A stretch of DNA of 64,000 nucleotides, taken from positions 2,728,001 to 2,792,000 of the forward strand of contig JAVLRN010000007.1 of the NCBI GenBank assembly GCA_032821775.1, read 5' to 3'. A program made the position numbers and the translations under genes. Position 1 is the stretch's first letter; each line of letters starts with the position of its first letter. Of the stretch, positions 33,159 through 44,944 are shown piece by piece. The DNA comes from Sanguinoderma infundibulare (taxonomy: Eukaryota; Basidiomycota; Agaricomycetes; Polyporales; Polyporaceae). The notes under the pieces are model-generated. The model was not told the origin of the DNA and did no database searches. It saw nothing but the letters and a program-made list of their open reading frames with translations.

Positions 33159-35273
33159 ATGCGGGTGATCAATGTCCACACCGGACTGTTCGAGGAGATA
33201 AATCCCATCAAAACCCCATACGCCATCCTATCGCACACTTGGGAGGGGAAGGAGCAGACGTATCAAGAGATCCTGGAGATCCAGAAGTCGTACGACACGG
33301 ACGGCCAATCGCTTCTTTCCTCAGCTTCGTCTCCTTCCGGATCTGCGACCTACCGTCCCTATGCATCCTGCTCATTCTCTTTCCCACTCGACGCGCCTCC
33401 GTCCGGAACCCATTCTACCTCATCTCGGCACCATCCTGAGACTCCATCCATCTGGGACGACCCGAGGCTCTCGTCGAAAATCCGCGACGCATGTGCGCTC
33501 GCGCGGAAGGAGGGCTACAAGTACCTCTGGATCGACTCGTGCTGCATCGACAAGACAAGCAGCTCCGAGTTGTCCGAGGCGATCAACTCCATGTACAAGT
33601 GGTATGCCTGCGCGACCGTTTGTTACGCATTTCTCGCGGACGTCCCAGCCGAAGAAGACCACCAGGCGGAGGAATCCCACTTCCGGTGCAGCCGGTGGTT
33701 CTTGCGTGGGTGGACGCTCCAGGAGCTCATCGCACCTTTCGACGTCGTCTTTTTCTCCAAGGAATGGAATGCTATTGGATCAAAGCGCGAACTAGGTGAC
33801 CTCGTAGAGGAGATTAGCAACATCAGCCGCGACGCGTTGTTGCATGAGAGCACGCTCGACAAGTTCAGTGTTGCTCAGCGGCTCTCATGGGCGGCACGAC
33901 GACAGACGACGAGGGAGGAAGATCGGGCGTACTCGCTGTTGGGAATCTTCGACATCAACATGCCCACGTTGTACGGCGAGGGCAATCGCGCTTTCAGACG
34001 ATTGCAGGAGGAGATCGTTCGGCGGATCCCTGACCAGAGCAGCTTCGCATGGGGATCTACTTATCTCGGCACCGAGATTCAGTATGAACCTGCCATTGCC
34101 GCATCGGCACACACCGCTAACGATATTCAATATGAAGTGAGAACCACTCATAAGTCATCCTTGCTCGCCGGTGGGCAGCTGATGTTCACGGAGGGTGGAA
34201 GCATCCGGGGGGTCTCTCCGAATGCCTACGTCTCTGATCAGCACCGACCTTCGCTTCTTCCTGCCATCAAATACACGTCTACCCCGTATGGTCTCCGCAC
34301 GAAGGTAGCCGTAATTCCCCTCTCCTCCTATCTTCCTCCGTATTCGACAACATACACCAAGGGTCAACCATCCGAGTGGTACCTAGCCATCCTCGGGTGC
34401 GAACACAAGGATCGCCCTGGTCATCTTCTCGGCCGGGTCTGCCACATCCCTCCCTCCGATTCCGGCATCGAAACCTTGCACTCCGGATGGATGAGGGTCT
34501 CTCGAAACCGAGAGCGCGGTTTATGGTTGTCTAATCTTTTCCCCCTGTCACCTGCCACCATCGAGCGCTGTCGTTCGGAAACAGTGGTCAGGACGGTGTA
34601 CATATCCCACCCCGACCGCGCAGACTGGACGGCGGAGGCCGCCCGCTATCGGCCACACGCAACGATCGTCCTGGTGCTGGCGGCGCAGACTCGTGATGCG
34701 CTGCTCGACCAAGGGTATACGACTGTCCTCCGAGGATCGGACCCGGACCACCCGACCACCCACTGGCTCACACTTTCCAAGGACGACCACACCATCGCTG
34801 TAGAGGTCCAACATGGCCTAGAGGGTGATGGTCGAAAGTTAACCATTGAAGCCCACGTGCAGATGTCGGGGCCGCTTCTCCGCTCCGGGGAACACCACCA
34901 GGGAGATCCGAAACCAGTGACTTGGGCCAACGCTGAGACCGGCGTGTACCCGTACAGTTGGCGCTATGAAATTGAGACGAAAACCATTACGTTGACGAAG
35001 CCAAGCACGGAGACTGCAGTCATTGTGGCGCTCGGTTTCAAGCTTGCGGGACCGTCAACTTACTCCATAATCGTCGACGTTCGTGCCGACAACACGACGG
35101 CAGCGGCCACTCCTCCGGCTGTGGAGACACCACAGGAAGGAGAGCGCAACGACTCGGGCGGGAACGGCGACGGACGGGTTGCGGAGGACGAGAACCGCGA
35201 AGGCGGTCTTGAGCGCACCGGAGACGGGGACGCGCGACTTGGGGCGGTCGAACCCAGTCGGCGAGTCGGATAG
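33159..35273 (+). CDS. HET-domain protein, intronless, 704 aa
   Basis: HET (heterokaryon incompatibility) domain protein of the basidiomycete type. Such proteins are linked to nonself recognition and cell death in ascomycetes; the role here is not known. The HET signatures are in order: PYAILSHTWEG (about residue 19), then YKYLWIDSCCIDKTSSSELS, EAINSMYKWY, SRWFLRGWTLQELIAPFDVV and RAYSLLGIFDINMPTLYGEG. A Ser-rich insert (SLLSSASSPSGSATYRPYAS) separates the first two. C-terminal half: beta-rich unknown region ending in an acidic, repetitive tail (PPAVETPQEGERNDSGGNGD). A related tail-like sequence is repeated just past the stop. No introns, unlike most neighbours. Confidence 0.9.
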   Translation: MRVINVHTGLFEEINPIKTPYAILSHTWEGKEQTYQEILEIQKSYDTDGQSLLSSASSPSGSATYRPYASCSFSFPLDAPPSGTHSTSSRHHPETPSIWDDPRLSSKIRDACALARKEGYKYLWIDSCCIDKTSSSELSEAINSMYKWYACATVCYAFLADVPAEEDHQAEESHFRCSRWFLRGWTLQELIAPFDVVFFSKEWNAIGSKRELGDLVEEISNISRDALLHESTLDKFSVAQRLSWAARRQTTREEDRAYSLLGIFDINMPTLYGEGNRAFRRLQEEIVRRIPDQSSFAWGSTYLGTEIQYEPAIAASAHTANDIQYEVRTTHKSSLLAGGQLMFTEGGSIRGVSPNAYVSDQHRPSLLPAIKYTSTPYGLRTKVAVIPLSSYLPPYSTTYTKGQPSEWYLAILGCEHKDRPGHLLGRVCHIPPSDSGIETLHSGWMRVSRNRERGLWLSNLFPLSPATIERCRSETVVRTVYISHPDRADWTAEAARYRPHATIVLVLAAQTRDALLDQGYTTVLRGSDPDHPTTHWLTLSKDDHTIAVEVQHGLEGDGRKLTIEAHVQMSGPLLRSGEHHQGDPKPVTWANAETGVYPYSWRYEIETKTITLTKPSTETAVIVALGFKLAGPSTYSIIVDVRADNTTAAATPPAVETPQEGERNDSGGNGDGRVAEDENREGGLERTGDGDARLGAVEPSRRVG

Positions 35274-35440
35274 GCCGCAGGGCCAACGACGAGGTCCCGG
35301 GTACCAGTGCGGGTGCGGATGCCGGAAGGATGGCAAGAACCTGACCGCAGCGGCCGTCCCACCACCGCAGGAAGGAGAGCGCGATGGCTCTGGAGGGAAG
35401 GGCGACGCACGGGTTGGGGAGAACGAGCAGGACCGGGACG
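35100..35440 (+). repeat. direct repeat of the HET gene 3' tail
   Basis: 35100-35200 (gcagcggccact, ggaaggagagcgc, ggcgacggacgggttg) recurs diverged at 35348-35440 (gcagcggccgtc, ggaaggagagcgc, ggcgacgcacgggttgggg), about 248 bp apart. The second copy is beyond the stop codon at 35271-35273. Confidence 0.6.
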
Positions 35441-36392
35441 CGCACCTGAGACGACGGCGCGCTTCCTGCTAGGGTCGATGCCGAGGACACAGTTCGTCAG
35501 CCGGAGGACGCGGAGATTGAACACGCCGACGGCGCGGGGCCCCGAGTGCGACTGTGAATGGAATAGTGGAGGAGGAAGTACCTGAAGAGGAGGTTGGAGA
35601 CGGAGGACGACATCGGTTTGACAAGACATTTTTTCCCTCCTACGTTGGTGTTGTCCATGGCCAATTTCTCGGTGACGGTCTCATCGTCAGCTCTAGGTCC
35701 GCATTTTCCTTCTCGCCCCACTTCCTAGCTCCTTTGGCTGACTTGGCCCCTCGTACAGAACGTCACGATTACCTACAATGCCAACGGGTACACGTCGTAT
35801 GGGATTGTCAGTGTGCTCGAGCTGCGACATAGATTATATCGGTGCGCTATTCGTCTACATCGCGGCCTAGGCCCGATATTAACCCATGGTGTTGTTATGT
35901 AAGGTATGACCACAGGACTATCTAAGGACCTCTGCGCTGTGGAAAGAAAGGAGATTAGCATCTCTTGGGACTCCTGGGTGTCCCCCTAACTCGACGAAGT
36001 GGTCCTGCGCATTCCGTGCGCCGCTCTGGTGACAAGTCCGAACTTCACTTCTCTGACAAGTATGCAAGGCCGATGTAGAATATCGACTGTATGTTGCTGT
36101 ATGGTGACTGGATTTGTCTTTGCTCTGCCAATAGGATTGTTATATTAGCACATAGTAAAATGACCTTTGCGGGATAACGAAAGTTGTCGGAAGCAAACAC
36201 CCAAATTAGCGCCTTTGTGTCCGTCCAGGAGGCTGTGCTACCGCTGTTCTGCAAGTAACTTGCAAAGGAGGAACCGTCTACGGTGCACTTGGTTTCTGTT
36301 TTTCTTGTTTTTCGTCCTTATACTTTATCCCACTTCATCGCCCAATATCAAGATACCCATGAGATACCATCAGAGGGACTATTCGGTGGGTC
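35441..36392. other. intergenic; weak coding traces only
   Basis: On the plus strand, 35556-35690 and, after a possible intron, 35760-35850 read protein-like (FFPSYVGVVHGQFLGDG; NVTITYNANGYTSYGIVS). The join is in doubt and no start is visible, so no gene is called. It could be a decayed extension of the HET tail. Confidence 0.35.
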
Positions 36393-37681
36393 ATGGCACC
36401 CAACAGAGTGGTTATCGGGACACCTGATTCCAACCTTGGACAGATCGTAACAGGTTTCTTCGCTCAGGACGCTCCTGCAGCGGACGGCGCAGCCATTGGA
36501 GCGGTGCGCATTGCTGCTGATCTAACTGCAAGGCTGGTGGGTCATAATCTCGATACGGCAGCTTCCGCCACGTTTTGGGTTGCTGGACGACTCGCCACAA
36601 CGTTGGAGGACGTTCCAGGCACGCATTGAGGAACTCAACGCAGGTGCCTCTTCAGGAACAGAGTACAAGGTATTCTACCTGTCCCGCCACGGCGAGGGAG
36701 TTCGTAAGTGGTATACCGTCTACCCTTGAAGGTCCGCGCTCATGCAGTGTTCAGACAACGTCGCGGAAGCAAAATACGGAACAGAGGTAAGCCAGGCTTG
36801 CTACATGCCCCGGGTCACAACTAATCACTCAATCGCGGTAGCTTTGGGACGAGTACGTATTCAGTAGAGCTGTGGCGTGGCAGGCTCGATCGAAGGCTTT
36901 ATGGCAGGGTTTGGTCCAAAGTGAATGGGGACGGCGAATTGACCTGGGGCCCCGATCCGGAGTTGACCGAAGTCGGCATCGGGCAAGCTAGGGCAGCACG
37001 AGAAGCTTGGAAGACCGAACGAGCTCACGGCATTCCTTTACCTGAGAAGCACTATGCAAGTCCATTCCAGCGGGCCCTGCGTACCTTCCAGGAAACCTTT
37101 GTGGACGCTGATTTCCTCGATGGGAAATCCCTGTGTGTTACGATCCTCGAGGTCAGTGATCGCACTGATATCGGTCGAAGGTGCTGGCTGGCTGAAGAAT
37201 GGCGGTACGATGCAGAACCTGCGCGAGGAGTACGGCGAGCACACTTGTGACCTGCGCTCGACGAGGACTGCCATAGCCCAGAAGTTTCCGCCGCCAGTCT
37301 ACGCGTTTGAAGAGGACTTCGAGGAGGAAGACGTGGTCTGGAAAGGGGATGAACGCGAAACAAAGCAACATGTTGCGCAGCGCGCGCAGGCGGTCTTAGA
37401 CCGGATATTCGCTGTCGACAACGAGACATGTGAGTGGTTTCACTCGTCCCGAAGCATCTACAATACTTATGCCTATGCCTTTGCGATCAGACGTCTGCAT
37501 TTCAGCCCACAGTGGGATAATCAATGGTTTCTTGTTGGCAATGGGTCGACCGCGATACACGCTTCCTACTGGAGGTGAGTGATCATTGTAGATTGTATAA
37601 AGGAGGGTTTCATGGTTCCTGACGTATGATCATCAAGGAATCCTCCCACTTGTCATCAAGGCAGTGGAACGACCCAACTGA
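36393..37681 (+). CDS. phosphoglycerate-mutase-like (histidine phosphatase) protein
   Basis: Histidine-phosphatase superfamily, close to fungal Pmu1-like proteins; substrate unknown. Exons 36393-36503, 36562-36703, 36755-36786, 36842-36852 (11 nt), 36908-37151, 37216-37429, 37491-37574 and 37638-37681 give 293 aa. After QIVTGFFAQDAPAADG it reads LPPRFGLLDDSPQRWRTFQA. The catalytic motif YLSRHGEGVHNVAEAKYGTE spans an intron, with RHG carrying the phosphorylated His. WSKVNGDGELTWGPDPELTE, YASPFQRALRTF, VLRENLREEYGEHTCDLRST-type sequence and VCISAHSGIINGFLLAMGRP (second catalytic His) follow. It ends TLPTGGILPLVIKAVERPN. The 11-nt exon encodes the conserved LWDE. Confidence 0.9.
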
Positions 37682-38184
37682 CCAGGCGGCCTCGAAGTTC
37701 CCTGTGCGATCAGATGAAGGCGGAGATGTTGCTTTACCTTACCCAGAATAGATAAGATATTACGGACCTCACTGCGCAGTATGCTGATGATACTCCGAGG
37801 CTCGGAGCTCAGGAGATGGTCGATTGTGTTATAGAAGCCCACAGACGGGCACTTCTTGAATGCCGAAAGATTGTACGCTCAGGTTCTTCGTTGTGCCTCT
37901 CTTTTGTACATCCTTACCACGGGATTATAAATATGCCACAAAGGCCTTTGGAATGGCCATGGGAGCGGGAAGAGTATATGAAGGAGCGAAGGTTGTGGCG
38001 AGAAATGCAGCCCAAGTCGTAAGCGCCGGATGAGGTGGTCTGTGCGTGGGCTTGTGGCCCTCGCTTTACTGGGAAACCATCGAGCACTCATCTCTCTGCA
38101 TCGTCCATCCGCCTTTGCTCGTTCCCCCCTCCGTTTCCGACAACCCTTTCTTGGTTTTGCAGCCCAGACTGCTCACCTTGCGCT
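37682..38184. other. intergenic; one unexplained open stretch
   Basis: A plus-strand open frame at 37816-38022 ends PLEWPWEREEYMKERRLWRE plus MQPKS and looks protein-like, but it has no relatives I know and no clear exon partners. It may be a small gene or 3' UTR of the preceding gene. Confidence 0.3.
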
Positions 38185-41100
38185 ATGTCCGGTCCACATC
38201 TTGTCGAGCAGACTGCAGAAGTCGCTCCCCACCGTCCCGCTACAGATTCTTCGGCCGAAGACCCTGCCGCCTCACTCAGAGCAGCAGCATTGCTCACGCT
38301 CAAGTCCAAGAGACGCAAGCTCACTTCGACTTCCGATCTTGCTCACAGCCCTCGTCCATTCGTCGCCCCGCCGCCCACGATTGAACTTGACTATGGTTCG
38401 GAAGAGTCGTCGGGAGTTCAGTCCTTAGCAACTGCCCCGACCTTGGAGTCTGCGCAGGATGTGGCGTCAGCACCAGAGCCGATGATTGTCGATGACGGTC
38501 AAGCTCGGGAGGAGGGCGAGATCAGCGACTCCGAAACAACTCCGCCGACACCCAAGTCCAAGCCCGAGTCGACCTCCCCAAAGCTGGCGGAACCGGAGAA
38601 GGCCGTCACACAGATGCTCCCGCCACCACTGAAGCCCAAGCTCGAGCCCATTTCTCCATCACTCAGTTTTGCTGTTGCCCGTCCACCCGTCTTTGCGTCT
38701 TCCGTTCCACCGTCGGCCCTCGTAGATGAGAATCATGTTCGGCCAGGTCTAGCTTGTAAGTTGCAACTCCTATCATGATGTGGGCTCTGCGAGCTAAACT
38801 CGCTTGTCCGTTCGTCATAGTGACTCAAGCGCAATACGATTCGGCGAAAGACACTGTATTGGACCTCCTTGGCTGGGGTGTGCCTCCGGAGTACCTGGTC
38901 AACTGCGGTCTCAGCCGGGAAATCATTTTCTACGTCTTCGTCGAACTGAACCTTCGACTCCCAACAAATCTGGACGTCACCGGTTTGATGCCGTACATGC
39001 CTCCCTCCCTCGCCGCGACAAATGGCCAATCCTCAAGCGTTCCTCCAAGACATCTGCGGACTGAGTCTGTATGGACTCCATCCGCGAATGCAGCGCCTTT
39101 CGTCCCTGGCACCGTCAACGGGTCCGATCCCTGTCCAAGTCTCACAGATATGGAGCAGCAGCGCAAAGCCGAGCTTCTTGCGCGCAAGGCGGTCCTGGCG
39201 TCGCGAAAGCTGAGGCCGCAGAAGTCATCTTCTCTTGTCCCACAACCCTCCGCTGAACCCGTTGCTTCAAGCAGCACTACGGATCCCGTTATTCCTACCG
39301 TGGACGACTTCTTGAACAGCATCGAACCCGTAGGGCCTTCGAGCAATGGAGGGACGACTCCGCCGAATACGACTTTGCCCGTCAAGCCGTCGTCACCAAC
39401 GTTCTCTGTTGATAACATGGACGTCGATGATGACATACCTGGTTTGATAGGAGGTCTGACTACCGATTACACCCCGCTTGCCCGTCCTCCGTCGACTGGT
39501 ATCGTTCTACCCCGGTCTCCGATGATACCGCCGTCAGCGGCCTCCACAGCGTCCGATCGCTCCTTACTCGTCCTATCGACCACCGGCGCTAGCAACGGTA
39601 CCCTGTCGTACGGCACCGACGAGGACAAGGACGCGATCCCGGGTCTACTTCGAAGTCGCTCGCCCTTGGAGGATGGTTGGTCGACAGGCGTGCGTCGAGG
39701 GACCAAGCGCCCTGTTGCTGCCGACTTCGTCGACATGGAGCCTGGGACTTCTCGTTCGCAAACTCGGTCCGACAACTACCGTCCACCCGTTCGACGAAGG
39801 ACTACTGGGTTCGCGGGGGTGACGCAGCGACGATGCATCATCGACCTGAGTGACGATTCCGAAGGCGAGCAGGAAGAGGAAACCTCTCAGGAAAGCGGTG
39901 TTATATTCAGGGCAGACTCCCATGGGCTAAAGGCGAGCACTCCACAGGCCTCCGTCGCTCCGACCCCTCGAATCAGCACCCCGACGACACCTCTTGCAGC
40001 TCCGACGGCTTTATTGGAGAAGGAGGAGCAGATTCGACGAATGCGCGAACTGATTGCCCAGCGTGAACGAAAGAAGAAGTTTTCGTTGGTGAGCTCGTCA
40101 TAACGATCTTGGATATTTGGCATCGGCTCACTGCATGCAGGCGTTTCGTGGGACTTCGTTGTCGGACACACAGGCCAATGGCATCATTGCTATCAAGCAG
40201 GAGGAGGACGATTTGGCTGCAAATAGATCGCTGAATCCTTCACGGAGTGGCTCCCCGACGACGCCGGAAGTGTTTTCAAATCAACGTCCCAATGGGAGTG
40301 GTTCGGCGTTGACTAGTCTCGTTCCTTGTCGTAAGTCCGCCTGTTATACGTCTTGCGTAATCATCGTTGATGCTCATTTTGCCTGTAAAAGCTAACGGGG
40401 ACGTGCTGCTGCCAGACGCACAGTCTACAAGCGGTCCGACAACACCAATTGGTTCTCATTTTCGCCTAACACCTGTCCAGCCTTTTCTGATACGCTTTCA
40501 CCAGATGTTTCATCGAATGTGCTGGAGCACCCAGCAACAGGCGACAAAGGCAAGTTCTCGGGCATATCAACTTCTTTGGCGACGCTGGCATCCTCATCGT
40601 TCACCCTTCTCGTGCCATACTCCTTGCACCTATTCCTCAAACATCGTCTTGCCTTCCTGTTTCTGCATGCTGACGTGGTCGTGCGGCATGCCTCGGTGAT
40701 GTTACTTTACTGCTCCTTATGACCGTATGGTGATACCCCTGCAGTTTTGACAGATGAAGCACAACAAGAACAAGTGGCAAGGGTCTTTTCTTTTCATGCC
40801 GCATCTTTGGCGGCTATTTGAATCCGTGCTTAACAGTTGTCTTTTTCGGCACATGTTTTTTCTGCTTTCACCCTTCCCGTCATCTCCCTTGTTTCTTTTT
40901 TTCTCTCTTCGCAGGTTGACGATCCTGAAGAGTTCATCGAGCAAAGTGATAGCGCAGAAGTCGACGTCGTTGGCATACGTCCAGAGACGTCGGCTCAGGT
41001 ACGTGTCGATTTATGGAATCCTCGTGAAGGAGACACACAGTCCTATTAGTGGTGCTGACGAAGTTTACTGCAGGTTGAAACCGATGCCAAGCAAGCACTT

Positions 41101-41659
41101 CAAACACCAACTTTTCTGACTTACCACTCCGTTCTTGACAGCCACCCTCTTCTGCGTGCACACTCACAAGACTCTCTTTCTGTCTTGCCTCCTCCATCTG
41201 CAGCTGCAGCTGGGTCGTCGTCTAACACGGCCTCGCCCCCCGACATTAATCTGACGCCGCTCAAGCAAGCCGCGGTGCTGAAGTATCTATCAGATAGCCA
41301 AGGCAGAGTCTGTCAATATGACATCGGCGGCGAATGTAGAGACAAGGATTGCGAGAACATTCACCTCTCCAGATTATCCGCGGTCGAGCCCAGTGGTACG
41401 TCTGTCTCCGCCTGATTTCGCGTCGCTAACGCTTCATTGCTTCCCCATCTCATCCTCCTTCTCGTCCTCCCCCGCCAACGCCATTCCGATATCTACAGAC
41501 GAGGACACAGCTCAATACTTGTGCTCCTTGATACCGGCTGGCCAGCGGTACGGCGCGGAAGTATTCATCAAGGCTCTTGATGTAACACGCCTCAGCAACC
41601 CCGCGATGCCGTTCGAAGCCCGTGTTCAAGAAGCGCTGTCCCGACTATTAGGGCTGTGA
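38185..41659 (+). CDS. Red1/ZFC3H1-like protein with putative C3H zinc finger (PF10650 type)
   Basis: Probable nuclear RNA-surveillance scaffold (MTREC/PAXT type). Confident exons: 38185-38755, 38821-40088, 40141-40330, 40745-40773, 40915-40998, 41074-41395 and 41499-41659. One or more exons in 40380-40700 are not resolved (frame there reads SDTLSPDVSSNVLEHPATGD). Long Ser/Pro-rich, acidic disordered regions contain EEGEISDSETTPPTPKS and MDVDDDIPGLIGG. A helix EEQIRRMRELIAQRERKKKF follows. Near the C-terminus INLTPLKQAAVLKYLSDSQG leads into RVCQYDIGGECRDKDCENIH, i.e. CxYxxxGxCxDxxCxxxH, the finger of Red1 and ZFC3H1. It ends in a helical EARVQEALSRLLGL. The zinc-finger motif is seen; the RNA-decay role is inferred from family. 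Confidence 0.72.
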
Positions 41660-42332
41660 TGGTCGGCGATTACGTCGACACGACCTCGGCACGCGTCTCC
41701 TCGTCAAGCCAAGCCCGCTTCTGAAGGTTCACGGCCCTTGCGGGGCGGCGAAGACGGTCATTGGGATGGCATTGAAGAGCGCGTTGCGCCACCGGCTCGT
41801 CCGCGACGGTGTGGGCGGTCGGCCAGAGAAGAGAGAGAAGAAGAGGATCGACAACTTCGGGGTGGTGTTGTCTGCAGGGGCGGTCGTGCATCGTGCGCGC
41901 GCGTTGCGATGTTTTTCTCTGCAAAGCTCGACGGCGCGCCACCAGCTTGCGTAACTGTAGGACGCGTCGGATTGGTGTAAAGATACCCTGCGACTGGCGG
42001 CACACGGATTTCGTCTTTTTGGATTGTCGTCGTTGCGCGCGCTTTTGTGGCCGTCGTCGCACTTATAGTACTGCTTCGCGTTGTTGCATATCGAACCCAT
42101 AATTGTATCGGTTTGGCTTGTTTGCATTCGAAAAAAAAACTTGTGTGTGTTTGCGCGTGCGTGCGTGCGATAGTAGATCGCAGGACGATAGGATGGGAAC
42201 GCGGTGGAGGTGAGGTGGGGAGACGTGAGAAGGCGATATCGCATTCGTGAGTAGGTACTTGTACAGGCTAATTTACAGGAGGACATCGAGGGCATTAAAA
42301 AGTTCGTCAAGGTCAGTAATCCAAACTATGCT
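41660..42332. other. convergent 3' intergenic region
   Basis: Between the stops of two convergent genes. Contains an A run at 42130-42138 followed by a (TGTG)/(GCGT) stretch. No gene seen. Confidence 0.5.
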
Positions 42333-43328
42333 TTACAAGAAGACGAAGAGAGCCAATGCGCCAGAGATGGCGCTCCATAACTGAACGTTCGTTACGACCG
42401 TTCGCGCGCCAGAGTTCCCACTGCTAGTGCTGGCAGCGCTCGTCGCGGGAGCGGCTGAAGCCGTGCTTGTGCTCGTCGCTGAGGTGCTTGGGGCGGTCGC
42501 AGAGGGCGAGGGCGAAGAAGTAGCGGAGACTCCGGACGGCGGGACGCCCGAGGTGATGGAGACCGAAGCGAACGTCGAGCTCACGCTGGTGGTTGTGGCA
42601 CTGGAGGGGTCCTCGGTTTGCGTGACGCCTGGGGGCAGGCTCACGCTCGTTGTGGGATCTGTGGTCTGGTGCGGGGGAAGCGTGTTCGAGCTCGACGCGG
42701 CGTTGACTTGTGTGGAGGCGGAGGCGGAGGCGGGGGATGAGGATGCGTCGGTGCCGATGATGGTGAACGGGGCGCTGATGTCTCCCGACGTGCCGAACAC
42801 TACGGGAGGTGTTCAGTCTGGGAAGGTCGGGTCTGTGAGAGGATGGTGTACGTACAGCAGACGATGTAGGAGGTGCCTGTTGGGACGGTCGGGACGGTCA
42901 GGGTGACGTTGCCGTCGAGGATGTTGAATCCGGATGCGATCGGGGACTCTGCGGCAGAAGAAGCGGAGAAGCGGTTTGTGAGCGGGGCGAATGGGGGCAG
43001 GGAGGATGTGGTGGCGTACCGAACTGGAGATCCTCCTGGCCGTTTATGAACGTGCCGAGGACGATCTTGCCTATGGGATTCGACGGCTGGGCGCCGTTCA
43101 AACCGGACAGGTCCCTGCCGAGTTCGACATTGTCAGTGACGGCGCTCGGGGTGGGCAGGACAAGTTGTGCTAGACCCACCAGGTTACCGTCTGGCTCTCC
43201 CCTGCCCTCCACACCGACCCCGCACTCGGGCTCGTGATGGGTGGGGATATCGCATCGCGCGGGGTGAATGCGAGAGGGGTCGCGAGAGCCGTAAGGACAA
43301 AGGCGAACAGGACGGGTACCACCTGCAT
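42333..43328 (-). CDS. KNH-type Ser/Thr-rich GPI-anchored secreted protein
   Basis: Cell-surface mannoprotein-like family (yeast Kre9/Knh1 N-terminal domain, Ser-Thr-rich GPI family). Exons 43328-43180, 43114-43020, 42948-42856 and 42799-42333 encode 267 aa. Signal peptide MQVVPVLFAFVLTALATPLA precedes AISPPITSPSAGSVWRAGES and QTVTWDLSGLNGAQPSNPIG, the PxxGxxW...VxW signature. KIVLGTFINGQEDLQF, NVTLTVPTVPTGTSYIVCLF and GTSGDISAPFTI complete the immunoglobulin-like domain. About 130 Ser/Thr/Ala/Pro residues follow, then a terminal hydrophobic helix LWSAISGALALFVFL with no charged end, as in GPI precursors. An in-frame ATG at 43349 is too close to the TATA box (43368-43377), so 43328 is preferred. 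Confidence 0.85.
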
Positions 43329-43367
43329 GACGGTTGAGAGCACAAGCATGGCGGTGTGCGACGTAGG

Positions 43368-43377
43368 CTATATGAGC
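43368..43377 (-). promoter_or_regulatory. TATA box of the KNH-type gene
   Basis: CTCATATAGC on the minus strand, 40 bp before the chosen ATG at 43328. Confidence 0.45.
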
Positions 43378-44944
43378 CCGCGGCCTGGCACAAGATCCGA
43401 GGAAGTGGCAGGTAGAGCGGGGCGAGGCGAGGGTGGGTCTCGCAGCAGCGGGCTGATGCCGTTCACGAGCTGCACGCCGCTAGGATCGAGCGGGGTCGTG
43501 GTCGACCCGAACGGGGATGAGGGCGAGTGGGCAGGCTCCGAGGGATCATTGGCAGGCAGGCACCAGACCTTTATACATTGGACCCGCGCGGAGGTTGATC
43601 AGACGGGCGTGTGCTCGAGCTTCTGCCGAGGACTATTAGCGTGAACGCTGATAAGCATGATCTCTGTACGGTTCGGGCGTCGACGCATCATACTCACTTT
43701 TGACAATGTTGGGGCCCCTTCAGACGCGTCCAAGGGGGGATGAAGCACCTTGGCTTTGAAGATCTGAAGGGTAGACGAGACAGGGAAACGTACCACGAGG
43801 ACCTCAGCCTATTTTCATAATAAGCATTTTGCCTCGTCTTTTTGACTCTGGCGAGTGTGTGGCTCATGGCGACTGGTCGGGAAAGGTTTCCGCTTAGGTC
43901 TCAATGGTGAAGTCATATAGAAATACGGGGAGACGGAGGAAGGCATGAGGGACGTCGTACCTGGCAATGAGCACACGGGCGCCTGCGCGACGCTTGTCAT
44001 GCCCTCACCATCACCGCGCCTCGTCTCCTCTCGTCTCTCATCTGAAATCGCCCTCACTATGCACGGATTTCGATCTCTGCGGACGCGTTGAATATGCGGA
44101 TGGCGTTGACTCTGAGACCGACCGTCGTTATTATCCTTCGAAATTGGTTCTTTTTGCTTGGGTAACGCCGCTGTCGGTGAGTTGTGCCTCGCGTTGTCTC
44201 ACCAACAAGCATTGAGCCAATCTCACTCACAGGATGGACTGTGCGACAGGTGGAAACCGTTAGATAGTCCGTGCAGGTTAGCTATCTTTGCGCCATGGTT
44301 GTTTCATGGGCACCTGTACCTTGATAGGCCAAGACGTGGACCTCACAGGCCAGAACGGGACGACTCTTGTGGGCTATCTGGTGCGTCGTATGCCTGTGTG
44401 GTTGCCTGGTAGATACCGACATTTCAATTTCTCGTAGACCGGGTAAATGTACTTGTCCGTTCAATCGGCCGGGCAGTTAGCGTTGTGTCGCTCCATGTGA
44501 GTTCGTCCCCCCACGAGAAGGTGTTTGGCTGATCGCGCGCATCCAGTTCCGCACTGTCTGCATCTGCCACACAGAACAGTGGCAGCGTCAGTGCAGGGGA
44601 ACTCGATTCAGATACAGCCCTTGCAGCTGTCGTTCGCACTACCGATTATGCCCTCTATTCATATCCCAGGCGAGTACCATCTCGAAGCGGTTACGCATCA
44701 TTCAGGCCCTTTAACCCTGAAGGCCTGACGCTTCAATGCGACATCATATCCCTCGACACGGTCGTTTCGTATCGACGCCCATGTTCAACGGTCCCGATTC
44801 GGTCCCGAGCCGTATGTCAATTATGATCGAGATGCTCAGCCCCCGGAGTCAGCCCTCTCTGTCTGGGGGATATCAACGTCCTCCTGCATCGATATCCTGC
44901 GTACACCGTCCATTTGTTCTCAACTTCGCCTGCCGCGGAACATC
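43378..44944. other. upstream region; possible unresolved 5' exons
   Basis: 5' flank of the KNH-type gene and of the next plus-strand gene. Frames at 44306-44387 and 44438-44496 can be spliced (MGTCTLIGQDVDLTGQNGTT) and 44540-44810 is open (DTALAAVVRTTDYALYSYPR). I cannot connect these to the downstream exons in one frame. Confidence 0.35.

Noticed and set aside
43815..44057. Minus-strand open frame near the KNH-type gene
   Set aside because: No homology-like features, no splice partners; treated as chance.
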